A stretch of 64,000 bases of DNA, from the NCBI GenBank assembly GCA_040881985.1, contig JBBECE010000023.1, positions 1-64,000 on the forward strand, written 5' to 3'. The number at the start of each line of letters is the position of its first letter. Position 1 is the first letter of the stretch. A program made the translations under genes and the position numbers. Of this stretch, positions 43,660-52,433 are shown one piece after another. Under the pieces are notes generated by a model. That model saw nothing but the letters and a program-made list of their open reading frames with translations. It did no database searches and was not told the origin of the DNA. This DNA is from JBBECE01 sp040881985. Lineage in GTDB: Bacteria; Pseudomonadota; Alphaproteobacteria; Rhizobiales; Devosiaceae.

Positions 43660-44952
43660 ATGGCCAATGTCGTTGTCGTCGGCTCGCAATGGGGCGACGA
43701 GGGCAAAGGCAAGATCGTCGACTGGCTCTCCGAGCGCGCCGACGTGGTGGTGCGCTATCAGGGCGGGCACAATGCCGGCCACACCCTCGTCATCGGGGGG
43801 AACAGCTTCAAGCTCAGCCTCTTGCCGTCGGGGGTAGTGCGCAAAGGCAAATTATCGCTCATCGGCAATGGCGTCGTCGTCGATCCGCATCATTTCGTAG
43901 AGGAGCTCGAACGGCTCAAAGGCCAGGGCATCGAGATCACGCCGGACAATCTCAGGATTGCCGAGAACGCGCCGCTGATCCTTTCGATCCATCGCGAACT
44001 CGATGCCTTCCGCGAGAATTCCAGTTCCGGGCTAAAGATCGGCACGACCAAACGCGGCATCGGGCCGGCCTATGAGGACAAGGTCGGGCGGCGGGCGATC
44101 CGGCTGATGGACCTCGCGGAGCCTGAAACACTCAGCCTCAAGATTGAGCGGCTGCTCGGGCATCACAATGCGCTGCGGCGCGGCATGGGCCTGAAAGAAG
44201 CCGAGGCGGGGGCAATCGAGGCCGAACTTCTGAGCGTCGCCGATCGGATTCTCCCGTTCATGGACCGCGTCTGGCATCTCCTCGACGAACGGCGGCGGCG
44301 GGGCGACCGGATCCTCTTCGAGGGCGCGCAGGGGGCGCTGCTCGACAATGATCACGGCACCTATCCGTTCGTGACGTCGTCGAATACGGTAGCCGGCCAG
44401 GCGGCGACGGGGGCGGGACTCGGGCCGGGGGCGATCGACTATGTGCTTGGGATCACCAAGGCCTATACAACCCGGGTCGGGGAAGGGCCGTTTCCGACCG
44501 AACAGGACAATGAGACGGGCCGGTTCCTCGGCCAGCGCGGCAAGGAATATGGCACGGTGACCGGGCGAAAGCGCCGCTGCGGCTGGTTCGACGCCGTGTT
44601 GGTGCGGCAGAGCGTGAAAGTTTCCGGGATCGACGGCATTGCCTTGACCAAGCTCGACGTGCTTGACGGGCTTGAGGAAATCCAGGTTTGCACCGGGTAC
44701 GAGCTCGACGGCAGGCGGATCGATTATCTGCCTGCCTCAATGGGGTCACAGGGACGCGTCAAACCGGTTTACGAAAAGTTGGAAGGTTGGTCGGAAAACA
44801 GCGCCGGCGCACGCAGCTGGGCCGATCTTCCCGCATCGGCGATCAAATATGTCCGTTACGTCGAAGAACTCATCGGATGTCCGGTAGCAATGCTGTCGAC
44901 AAGCCCGGAGCGGGACGACACCATTTTGGTCCAAGACCCGTTTCAAGACTGA
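43660..44952 (+). CDS. purA: PurA, adenylosuccinate synthetase
   Basis: 430 residues. The GTP/IMP motif GSQWGDEGKGKIVD is at the start, GGHNAGHT is near 38-45, and the base-specific TTKRGIGPAYEDK is near 128. It joins IMP and aspartate on the way to AMP. The upstream frame through the N-gap is artificial; ATG 43660 (MANVVVVGSQWG) is canonical. It is followed after 44 bp by a large membrane-anchored protein gene. Confidence 0.97.
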   Translation: MANVVVVGSQWGDEGKGKIVDWLSERADVVVRYQGGHNAGHTLVIGGNSFKLSLLPSGVVRKGKLSLIGNGVVVDPHHFVEELERLKGQGIEITPDNLRIAENAPLILSIHRELDAFRENSSSGLKIGTTKRGIGPAYEDKVGRRAIRLMDLAEPETLSLKIERLLGHHNALRRGMGLKEAEAGAIEAELLSVADRILPFMDRVWHLLDERRRRGDRILFEGAQGALLDNDHGTYPFVTSSNTVAGQAATGAGLGPGAIDYVLGITKAYTTRVGEGPFPTEQDNETGRFLGQRGKEYGTVTGRKRRCGWFDAVLVRQSVKVSGIDGIALTKLDVLDGLEEIQVCTGYELDGRRIDYLPASMGSQGRVKPVYEKLEGWSENSAGARSWADLPASAIKYVRYVEELIGCPVAMLSTSPERDDTILVQDPFQD

Positions 44953-44996
44953 CGGAAATTCGATAGGCTTGCCAAGGAACGGGTACCGGGTAGCCA

Positions 44997-47249
44997 ATGG
45001 CGGATTACAAAGAGTTGTTGCGCAGGGCCATCGAAGCCCTGGCCGAAAGCAACGGGGCTGCGCGCCGTCAGGTTTACGAGAAGGCGAGGTCGGCGCTTGT
45101 CGCGCAGTTGCGGGCGATTCAACCGCCGTTGCCGGCCCGCGAAATTACCCAACACCGGCTGAAGCTCGAGGACTGCATTCGCCAGGTCGAGCAGGAAGCA
45201 ACCGAAGCCCTGCTGAATTCGAGCCCGCCGCCGCCATCGGAGCCACCCCCGGTCGCGCGCCCACCCGTCAATGCCGATGCGCGGGCCGAAGAGGCGATCG
45301 CCCAGGCGCTGGTTGCCGACCGGATGCCGCCGCCCGACCCGAAGCCGCAAATGCGGTCTGCCGCAATGGCCCCCCAGAAAAAGCCGGCGGCGCGCGATGC
45401 GGCCCCGGTACCGAAGCAAACGGCAGGCGGCGACCCGCCCGCCGCGACCGTCAGGCCGCCGGCGGCCGAGACATTTCATCCAGCCCCGGCGCCGACCTTG
45501 ACGCCGCGAAAAGCCCGGCCCGCCCCGCAGCCGCCGATCATGGTTGTGCGCCAGCCGGAGCCGGAAGCAGAACCGATGGACGAGCCCGCGGGCGAGGCGG
45601 ATGACGAAGCGCCACGCCAGCCGGGGCCGATGTCGATCGAGCAAGTGATCGCGGCGGCGCAGCGCGATTCGGCGATGCCGCGCGCCGAAATGCCGCCGCC
45701 GCAAGCCGACAGACCGACCGGCAAGCCGGTCGTCAGGCCGGCAGTCAGGATCGAACAGGAGCCGCGCCGGCGGGCCGCCGCCGCCGAAGGGGTGGCGCGG
45801 CGGGAGAACGCTATCGCGCGCGCCGAGCCCGGCCGGCAAATGGGACTGGAGGCGGCGATCAGCGCGGCAATGTCGAGCGTGCGCGAGGTCGAGGTCGATC
45901 CCGGGCCGGGGCGCAAGCAGGCGCGCGACGCCACCGAGGTTGACGACAATCCCCAGGCTTCGATCGACCGCGCCATCGCGGCGCTCGACCGCGAGGTGAA
46001 GGGCGCCGTCGCCGAGGAATCGCCGGCCATCTCCGCCGCCGTCAAGCAGCGCGAAGTCAAGGAACAGCGAGTGGTTGCCGATCGCAGCCGGCTCACCGCC
46101 GCCGCCGAGCATCCCCCGACGGGAGGCGACGACTATTGGAGCGAAGCGGACGCCGCCCAGTTCGAGGCGGGTCATGAGGAATTCGAGAATACCCCGATGG
46201 AGGATGGCGAGCCGGCCGGGCGCGGCGGGTTCACGATCTTTCTGGTGATGGTGGTGGCGTTGCTCGTGGCGGCGGGCGGTGGCGGCTTCTGGGCGTGGCG
46301 CGAGGGCTATCTCGATCTCGGCGGGTTGATGGCGCGGATCGGGATCGGCGGGCAGACGCAGACGGCCGCCGAGCCTGCCGATACGGCCACTCTGGCGCCG
46401 GCCGTGGACGAGCCGGTCGCCGAGGCCAATACCGAACCGGCGGGGAATACGACGCAATTGCCGTCCGATTCAGCACTGCCGGCGAACGGGGCGGGAATCG
46501 AGGGCTCCCCGAAGATCGACGAGCGGCTGCCGGACGAAGGAACGGTGCGTGTGGTCGAGCCGGAAGGCGCCGGCAATACCGAGACGGCGCCAGGCGCCGA
46601 AATCGAAGCAACGGCGACAGGGCAACCCCAGAGCGCGACCGACGTGGCGCCGGCGGAAGGGGAAGGCGCGACTGCCACCCCGACCGGGGAAGCGTTGATC
46701 GATCCGGCGCTGATTGAGGGCAACCAGTCGATCCTGCTTGAAGAGCAGGGAGCGGGGGCCAACGGGCCGGCGCCCTTCTCGGGGACGGTCGAGTGGACGC
46801 GCGATGTCGACGAGCTCGGCCTTCCGGTGATCCGCGCCACCGCGAGAATCCCGGCGCGCAACCTCTCGGTCGACCTGCTGTTCCGCAAGAATTCCGATGC
46901 GGCGCTGCCGGCGAGCCATCTGGTTGAGATCAATTTCACGGTGCTCGACAGTTTTGTCGGCGGCGGCATCGCCACCCTGCCGGGGGTGATGTTCAAGAAC
47001 GAAGAGCTGTCGCAGGGCACCCCGCTCGCCGGCGCCTCGGCGAGGGTGTTCGATAATCAGTTCCTGTTCGCGCTCAGCGCCGAGACCGTCGATCTGGCGT
47101 CGAACGCGACGCTGATGCGCAGCCAAGCCTGGATCGATCTGCTGATGGTCTATTCGACCGGTCGGCGGGCGATCATGACACTGGAGAAGGGCGAGGACGG
47201 GCAGGCGATTTTCGATGCCGTGCTCGACGCCTGGGCCGCCGAAAACTAG
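44997..47249 (+). CDS. Large single-span protein with disordered N-terminus, unknown
   Basis: 750 residues. A helical start (MADYKELLRRAIEALAESNGAARRQVYEKARSAL) is followed by about 350 residues rich in Pro, Ala, Glu and Arg, then one membrane helix at about 408-428 (FTIFLVMVVALLVAAGGGGFWAW). Beyond it come an Ala/Thr/Pro/Glu linker and a globular C-terminal domain (about 580-750). I recall similar proteins after purA in Hyphomicrobiales but know no function. By topology the N-terminus is cytoplasmic and the folded domain periplasmic. Its stop shares CTAG with thiQ. Confidence 0.7.
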   Translation: MADYKELLRRAIEALAESNGAARRQVYEKARSALVAQLRAIQPPLPAREITQHRLKLEDCIRQVEQEATEALLNSSPPPPSEPPPVARPPVNADARAEEAIAQALVADRMPPPDPKPQMRSAAMAPQKKPAARDAAPVPKQTAGGDPPAATVRPPAAETFHPAPAPTLTPRKARPAPQPPIMVVRQPEPEAEPMDEPAGEADDEAPRQPGPMSIEQVIAAAQRDSAMPRAEMPPPQADRPTGKPVVRPAVRIEQEPRRRAAAAEGVARRENAIARAEPGRQMGLEAAISAAMSSVREVEVDPGPGRKQARDATEVDDNPQASIDRAIAALDREVKGAVAEESPAISAAVKQREVKEQRVVADRSRLTAAAEHPPTGGDDYWSEADAAQFEAGHEEFENTPMEDGEPAGRGGFTIFLVMVVALLVAAGGGGFWAWREGYLDLGGLMARIGIGGQTQTAAEPADTATLAPAVDEPVAEANTEPAGNTTQLPSDSALPANGAGIEGSPKIDERLPDEGTVRVVEPEGAGNTETAPGAEIEATATGQPQSATDVAPAEGEGATATPTGEALIDPALIEGNQSILLEEQGAGANGPAPFSGTVEWTRDVDELGLPVIRATARIPARNLSVDLLFRKNSDAALPASHLVEINFTVLDSFVGGGIATLPGVMFKNEELSQGTPLAGASARVFDNQFLFALSAETVDLASNATLMRSQAWIDLLMVYSTGRRAIMTLEKGEDGQAIFDAVLDAWAAEN

Positions 47250-47893
47250 GTCCGCGCTTCGGGCGTCAGTTTCCCATCCGCCAAAATGAAGACGCGGTGC
47301 GCGAGCGCCGCGAGGTCGTCGCGGTCATGGCTGACGAGGATGGTATGCCAACCGCGTTCGGCGACGAGACGCGCGAGATGGGCGCGGACGGCGGCGGCGG
47401 TCTCAGCGTCGAGCGCGGTGAATGGCTCGTCGAGCAACAGCACCGGCCTGTCGCGCAAAAGGGTTCGGGCTAGCGCCACGCGCTGCCGCTGGCCGCCCGA
47501 CAGACGCGCAGCCGGACGGTTGCCTAAATCGTCTAGACCAACGGCCTTGAGCGCCGTGGCGATCTGGCGTTGGCGTGCATCGGCGAGGAGTTTTCCGGGG
47601 AGCCCGAGGGCGAGATTGCGGGACGCGGTCAGGTGCTCGAAGAGGTTGTCGGTTTGGAAGAGGATCGAGACCGGGCGGTCTTCCGGCGGCAACCGCAGCA
47701 GGCTTTTTCCGTCGAGCATGATGTCGCCGGATTCGGGCGTGAGAAAGCCGGCGATGAGATCGAGTAGCGTCGATTTGCCCGACCCGCTTGTCCCGGAAAT
47801 GCCGACGATCTCGCCGGGGGCGACGTCAAGATCGAAGCGCCAGCGGGGGCTCGCCGGGGCGTAGCGGAAAGTCACGCCGTCAAGCGTCAACAT
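47246..47893 (-). CDS. thiQ: ThiQ, thiamine ABC importer ATPase
   Basis: 215 residues, short as usual for ThiQ. Walker A GTSGSGKST is at 34-42, signature LSGGQRQRVALART is near 133, and Walker B VLLLDEPFTALD is near 152. It powers import of thiamine or thiamine phosphates. It overlaps thiP by 14 bp. Confidence 0.93.
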   Translation of the reverse strand: MLTLDGVTFRYAPASPRWRFDLDVAPGEIVGISGTSGSGKSTLLDLIAGFLTPESGDIMLDGKSLLRLPPEDRPVSILFQTDNLFEHLTASRNLALGLPGKLLADARQRQIATALKAVGLDDLGNRPAARLSGGQRQRVALARTLLRDRPVLLLDEPFTALDAETAAAVRAHLARLVAERGWHTILVSHDRDDLAALAHRVFILADGKLTPEART

Positions 47894-49493
47894 GGCGGGG
47901 CCCGGCGATGAGGCGGGGGATCAGCAACAAGGCGAAGACGGTGAGGACGAGGAGCGCGGCGGCGACGGTTGCAGCGTCGGCGTTGCGATAGGAGCCCATG
48001 GCGCGATACATGAGCCACGGCAGGGTCGAAAAGTCGGCGTTGCCGAAGAGCGCGATGACCCCAAGGTCGCCGAGCGATAGGCAGAAGGCGACGGCGGCGG
48101 CATAACCGAGGTCGGGGCGGATCAGCGGCAACTCGATGTCGAGCAAGCGCCGCCAACCGGAGAGGGCGAGGGACCGTTGCAGCCGGGCGGTGCTCGCCGA
48201 AAGCCGTTCGAGCGGGGGGCCGAGGATCGCGGCGGCGAGCGGCAGGGCAAGCAGCGCATTGGCGAGGACTAGAATCGCCGGGGCTACAGCATCGGGGGCG
48301 GCGCCGGTCAGCCGGGCGAGGAGGAAGAACCCCAAGGCCAGAACCAAAGCGGGCATTGCCAGATAGGCGAAGGCGGGCGCGCCGATCAAAAGCCGCGCCC
48401 AGCCGGCGGGCACGCCGGTCGCGGCGATCAGCGCGACGTTGGCGCGGGCCAGCGCGAGGACGAGCGCGAGGGCGATGGCGAGCGCGGCGCTGCATGTCGC
48501 GACGATCAGGCTGGTTGCAAGCGCCGTGGCGAATGCTGGTGAGGCGAGCGTCGCGAGCGCTCCGGGGGCGATGGCGCCGGCAAGGACCGCCAGCATCGGC
48601 AGGCCGAAGATCAGCGCCGCAAGCATGATCGTGGCGATTTGAAGGGCGCGGGCGGGGCCGTGATCCGGCCAGTGGGGGAGCGTCGGGGGGCGGCCGATCA
48701 GCGCCGCCCCAAGCGGCCAGCCGGCAGCGGGGACAATCACCACGAAGCAGATCGCGAGCTGGATCAGCGCCAGACGGGCGGCGAGGCCGGGGTCGAAATC
48801 GAGCCGTACCGATTCGTAGATGGCGACCTCGAAGGTGGCGTTGGAGGGGCCGCCGCCGAGCGTCAAAACGACCGCGAAGGAGGTGAAGCAGAAGAGGAAG
48901 ATCACTGCGGCAAGGCTTGGAATGGCGGCGCGAATGGCCGGCCAGTCGAGGGCGAGGAATCGATCGAGGGGGCCTAGCGCCAGCGAGCGGCCGAGCTTGA
49001 GTTTGCGCGCCGGCATCGCGGCGAGGCGATTGTAGCACACCCGGGCGGCGAGCGCGCCGTTGAGGATCAAATGGCAGAAGACGATGCCGTGGAGGCCGAA
49101 GATCGTGCCCGGCAGGCGGGCGCCGGTCAGCGCCAAGAGCCCGTCATTGATCCAACCGGCGCGGCCCCAGACGGCGACGACCCCGAATGCAACCACCAAG
49201 GCAGGAAGCACCAGCCCGGTCGAGAGCACCGCGACGAAGGCGTTGCGTCCCGGAAACGCGACCCGGTCGAGCGCCCAGGCGATGGCGATGCCGGAGACGA
49301 TCGAGACGAGGGTCGAGAGCGACGCCTGCAGGAGGGTGGTGCGGAACAGGTGGCCAACGTCGCGGGCGGGGGCGCCGGTACCGGGAAAGCGGGCCGAGGC
49401 GACGCCGAGGCTCAGGAGCAGGGCGGCTATCAGCGAAGCGATCAGGGCAGCAAGGACAAGCCCCGCGGCAATGCGGCCCCAATAGCGGCTCAC
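47880..49493 (-). CDS. thiP: ThiP, thiamine ABC importer permease
   Basis: 537 residues in two homologous halves with about twelve helices; the EAA-type loops are near 195-215 (RSLALGPLDRFLALDWP) and 452-470 (RSLALSGWRRLLDIELP). This fused two-domain permease is the ThiP/iron-type architecture. It starts 9 bp after the thiB stop and overlaps thiQ. Confidence 0.92.
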   Translation of the reverse strand: MSRYWGRIAAGLVLAALIASLIAALLLSLGVASARFPGTGAPARDVGHLFRTTLLQASLSTLVSIVSGIAIAWALDRVAFPGRNAFVAVLSTGLVLPALVVAFGVVAVWGRAGWINDGLLALTGARLPGTIFGLHGIVFCHLILNGALAARVCYNRLAAMPARKLKLGRSLALGPLDRFLALDWPAIRAAIPSLAAVIFLFCFTSFAVVLTLGGGPSNATFEVAIYESVRLDFDPGLAARLALIQLAICFVVIVPAAGWPLGAALIGRPPTLPHWPDHGPARALQIATIMLAALIFGLPMLAVLAGAIAPGALATLASPAFATALATSLIVATCSAALAIALALVLALARANVALIAATGVPAGWARLLIGAPAFAYLAMPALVLALGFFLLARLTGAAPDAVAPAILVLANALLALPLAAAILGPPLERLSASTARLQRSLALSGWRRLLDIELPLIRPDLGYAAAVAFCLSLGDLGVIALFGNADFSTLPWLMYRAMGSYRNADAATVAAALLVLTVFALLLIPRLIAGPRHVDA

Positions 49494-49502
49494 CGGGTGC
49501 CC

Positions 49503-50495
49503 CTACTGGATGGCATCGAGCATTTCCCCGATCCAGGCGCGCTGGTTCGCCTCGACCGTGGTTGGATCGATGAGAAGGGTCGCCTCAGGCGTGAGCGGGG
49601 TGGCGAAGCCTTGGGGCAGGGTGACTTTGGGGTTGACCGGGAACATCCAGTTGGTCGTCGGGATTGTCGCCTGGCCTTCCGGAGAGACCAGATAGGCGAG
49701 GAATTTCCGGGCGAGATCGGGGTGGGGCGAAGAGGCGAGAACTGCGGCGATCTCGACCTGCAGATAGTGGCCTTCGCGGAAGCGTGCGGCGGCGAAGCGC
49801 CGATCACCCTCGGCGATCAGGTGATAGGAGGGCGAAGTCGTGTAGCTCAACACCATGTCGGCTTCCCCGGCAAGGAAGAGCGAGTAAGCCGCCGACCAGG
49901 ATTGGGTGACGGTGACGATGTGGGGGGCGAGCGCGGTCCAGATTTCGGCAGCATGTTCGCCGTAGGCGGCTTTCACCCAAAGCACCAGCCCGAGGCCGGG
50001 CGTATCGGCGCGCGGGTCTTCGATGATGATTTTGAGACCGTCGACGCCGGCCAGCGCCTCGAAAGAAGCAGGCGGGGAGGGCAGGGTCTCGCGGTTGTAG
50101 ACGAAGGCAAACCAGCCATAGTCGAAGGGGACGAAATCGGGGTCGGCCCAGTCGACCGGCAGAGCAAGCCCGGAAAGATCGAGACCGTGTACGGCGAAAA
50201 GGCCGGTGGCGCGCGCCCCGGCGGCAAACGAGGTGTCGAGGCCGAGGACGATGTCGGCTTTGGTCGCTTCGCCTTCGAGTTGGACGCGGCGCAGGGCGGC
50301 GATCGAGGAATTAACGGCGACGAAGGTGACGGTACAGCCGCAGCTCGCCTCGAAGCCGGACTTGAGGAGCGGGCCGGGGCCCCAATCGGCGGCGAAGGCA
50401 TCATAGGTGTAGATGGTGAGGTTTGGCTGGTCCTGGGCGGTCGCCGGCGTCGCCAACAGCAGGGCGGCGAGGAGAAAAGGCCGCAGCGGTGACAC
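49503..50495 (-). CDS. thiB: ThiB, periplasmic thiamine-binding protein
   Basis: 330 residues from GTG 50495, which starts a normal signal peptide (SPLRPFLLAALLLATPATA). The mature part begins LTIYTYDAFAADWGPGP, the signature of thiamine-binding proteins, and VILSYTTSPSYH-like residues (MVLSYTTSPSYH) near 205 are typical. An in-frame ATG at 50573 has a perfect GGAGG site, but it lies inside riboswitch helix P1 and adds 26 residues rich in codons with A or T at position three, so I reject it with some doubt. The gene order is thiB-thiP-thiQ. Confidence 0.9.
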   Translation of the reverse strand: MSPLRPFLLAALLLATPATAQDQPNLTIYTYDAFAADWGPGPLLKSGFEASCGCTVTFVAVNSSIAALRRVQLEGEATKADIVLGLDTSFAAGARATGLFAVHGLDLSGLALPVDWADPDFVPFDYGWFAFVYNRETLPSPPASFEALAGVDGLKIIIEDPRADTPGLGLVLWVKAAYGEHAAEIWTALAPHIVTVTQSWSAAYSLFLAGEADMVLSYTTSPSYHLIAEGDRRFAAARFREGHYLQVEIAAVLASSPHPDLARKFLAYLVSPEGQATIPTTNWMFPVNPKVTLPQGFATPLTPEATLLIDPTTVEANQRAWIGEMLDAIQ

Positions 50496-50496
50496 A

Positions 50497-50517
50497 CTTA
50501 ACTTTGAACCAGTTAAG
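50497..50517 (-). promoter_or_regulatory. Hairpin directly before the thiB GTG start
   Basis: CTTAACT (50517-50511) pairs perfectly with AGTTAAG (50503-50497), loop of 7. It ends one base before the GTG. A second TTAACT copy at about 50544-50539 could pair with AGTTAA instead, so a switch between two folds is possible as part of the riboswitch expression platform. Confidence 0.4.
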
Positions 50518-50570
50518 CAATAGAATTTTACCGATTTCCAGTTAATAAGCCCGGGAGGCTTCTCCCTTGC

Positions 50571-50660
50571 CATCTCTACCTCCCTCCGCCAGCATGACCT
50601 GGTTCAGGTTCAATGGGTAAAGTCTCAGCCCCCGCCGCGCGGAGGCACCCCAGTGAGATG
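50571..50660 (-). ncRNA. TPP riboswitch (THI element)
   Basis: Reading down the minus strand: P1 strand CATCTC (50660-50655), GGGGTGCC, GGGCTGAGA, ACCCATTGAACCTGA, CAGGTCATGCTGGCGGAGGGAGG, then the P1 partner GAGATG (50576-50571). All conserved TPP-aptamer blocks (CUGAGA, GAACCUGA, GCGGAGGGA-like) are present. It controls thiBPQ. The P1 partner contains an ATG with GGAGG before it. Confidence 0.93.
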
Positions 50661-50687
50661 CCCCAAACCTAATGGCTCGACCTCGCA

Positions 50688-51386
50688 ATGCAAGAGCATT
50701 CCCCGAAACTGCCGACGGGATTGCCGATCCAATTCGACCGGCCGGTGCTGGTGGTGGGAGGCGGACCTTTCGATGCGCGGCTCGTCGAAAAGCTGGTCGG
50801 ACGCGGCTTCGCGCTGGTGGCGGCGGACGGGGCGGCGGACGATCTCATGCTCGGCGGCCTGACCCCTGAGCTGATCATCGGGGACTTCGATTCAATTTCG
50901 GATGCCAACGCGTTCAAGGGGATATCGCGGCTCGTTCATCTGACCGAACAGGACACGACCGACTTTGAAAAATGCCTCCATGCGACCGAGGCGCCGCTTT
51001 ATGTGGGGCTTGGCCTGACCGGGCGGCGATTCGACCATACGCTCGCGGCGGTGCATGTGGCGGCGCGCTACGGGGCGAGCAAGCGGCTCGTGCTTGTCGG
51101 CGAGGACGAGGCGATGGCGGTGGCGCGGGGCAAGTTCGCAATCGAGGTTTCGGCTGGAACGCGAGTGTCGATCTACCCGCTCTCGCCCATCCGGTTTGCC
51201 GGCTCGAAGGGGCTCGTCTTTCGGCTCGACGGGCTGACGCTTGCGCAAGGCGAGCGGATCGGGACTTCGAACCAAGCGAGCGGCGGGCGCGTCGAAATCG
51301 TGCCGGCGGCGGGGGATGCGATGCCCTATCTCGTCATCCTGCCGCTCGAGATATTCGAGTCGGTGCTCGAGGCGATGAGCCGCTAG
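50688..51386 (+). CDS. Thiamine pyrophosphokinase
   Basis: 232 residues. The diphosphate/metal motifs GDFDSIS near 64-70 and EQDTTDFEKCL near 85-95, plus GLTGRRFDHTLAA near 107-119, identify the family. It converts imported thiamine to TPP, the ligand of the adjacent riboswitch. ATG 50688 lies 28 bp from the riboswitch 5' edge, so the promoter of thiBPQ must overlap the start of this gene. It is convergent with rpoH, sharing CTAG (51383-51386). Confidence 0.92.
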   Translation: MQEHSPKLPTGLPIQFDRPVLVVGGGPFDARLVEKLVGRGFALVAADGAADDLMLGGLTPELIIGDFDSISDANAFKGISRLVHLTEQDTTDFEKCLHATEAPLYVGLGLTGRRFDHTLAAVHVAARYGASKRLVLVGEDEAMAVARGKFAIEVSAGTRVSIYPLSPIRFAGSKGLVFRLDGLTLAQGERIGTSNQASGGRVEIVPAAGDAMPYLVILPLEIFESVLEAMSR

Positions 51387-52273
51387 GCCGGCTCGGGCTC
51401 GTGCTGTTTTTCGGCGGCGGCCTTCACCACCGCCTGCTGCACTTTCTCGAAAGCGCGAACCTCAATCTGGCGAATGCGCTCGCGGGAGACTTTGAACTCC
51501 TGGGCGAGCTCCTCAAGGGTCGCGGGACTGTCCTGCAATCGGCGGGCGGTGAGGATGCGCTTTTCGCGCTCGTTGAGCACATGCATGGCGCTTTCCAGAA
51601 GCGCGTGGCGCTCGCCATATTCCTGGGATTCGCCGAGCAAGGTCTCCTGATCGGGCGTGTCGTCGACCAGCCAATCCTGCCATTGGCTCGCCCCCTCGTC
51701 GGCGCGCATCGGCGCGTTGAGGGAAGCATCGCCGGTCAGGCGCTGGTTCATTGAGACGACGTCTGCCTCGGAAACCGAAAGGGTCGTAGCGATCTGCTTG
51801 ACCTGGTCGGGATGCAGCGCCCCGTCGTCAAGCGCGGCGATCTGGCCCTTGAGGCGGCGGAGATTGAAGAAGAGGCGCTTTTGCGCGGCGGTCGTGCCGA
51901 TCTTCACCAGCGACCAGGACCGCAGGACATATTCCTGGATCGAGGCCCTGATCCACCACATGGCATAGGTGGCAAGCCGGAAGCCGCGTTCGGGCTCGAA
52001 GCGCTTGACCGCCTGCATCAGCCCGACATTGCCTTCCGAGATGACCTCGGAGATGGGCAGGCCATAGCCGCGATAGCCCATGGCGATCTTGGCGACGAGC
52101 CGAAGGTGCGAGGTTATGAGGCGATGGGCGGCCTCGGAATCCTGATGTTCCCTGTAGCGCTTGGCGAGCATGAATTCCTCGCCCGGCTCGAGCATCGGAA
52201 ACTTGCGGATTTCCTGGAGATAGCGGGTGAGCCCGCTCTCGGCGCTGAGAACCGGAAGGTTTGTCTGGGCCAT
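51383..52273 (-). CDS. rpoH: RpoH, heat-shock sigma factor (sigma32)
   Basis: 296 residues. Region 2 reads LRLVAKIAMGYRGYGLPISEVISEGNVGLMQAVKRF onward with WWIRASIQEYVL. The RpoH box QKRLFFNLRR, unique to sigma32, is near 127. Region 4 is ATLEELAQEFKVSRERIRQIEVRAFEK. ATG 52273 (MAQTNLPVLS) is canonical. Alphaproteobacteria often have more than one rpoH copy. FtsH, its likely protease, is at 34350. Confidence 0.95.
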   Translation of the reverse strand: MAQTNLPVLSAESGLTRYLQEIRKFPMLEPGEEFMLAKRYREHQDSEAAHRLITSHLRLVAKIAMGYRGYGLPISEVISEGNVGLMQAVKRFEPERGFRLATYAMWWIRASIQEYVLRSWSLVKIGTTAAQKRLFFNLRRLKGQIAALDDGALHPDQVKQIATTLSVSEADVVSMNQRLTGDASLNAPMRADEGASQWQDWLVDDTPDQETLLGESQEYGERHALLESAMHVLNEREKRILTARRLQDSPATLEELAQEFKVSRERIRQIEVRAFEKVQQAVVKAAAEKQHEPEPA

Positions 52274-52294
52274 CTGGTGCACCCCCTGAACGGC

Positions 52295-52362
52295 GGCTCC
52301 GGCCGTGCGGCAGCCAAAAAGGCCGGAGCCCGTGACGGCGCTCCGGCGTCCCGGCAATTATA
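52295..52362 (-). promoter_or_regulatory. rpoH promoter -10 and leader hairpin
   Basis: TATAAT at 52362-52357 gives a good -10; TGAAAC 17 bp upstream is a weak -35. The leader then contains a perfect 10-bp GC stem, GGCTCCGGCC (52330-52321) with GGCCGGAGCC (52304-52295), with a 16-base loop starting UUUUU. The stem is about 20 bases before the start codon and could hold back translation or transcription. Confidence 0.45.
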
Positions 52363-52433
52363 TAGTCTAGATTGCGGCAGTTTCATCCCCCAGCGTGGCA
52401 GGCCCGCAATCGGGCGATGTGGTGAATGGTCGC

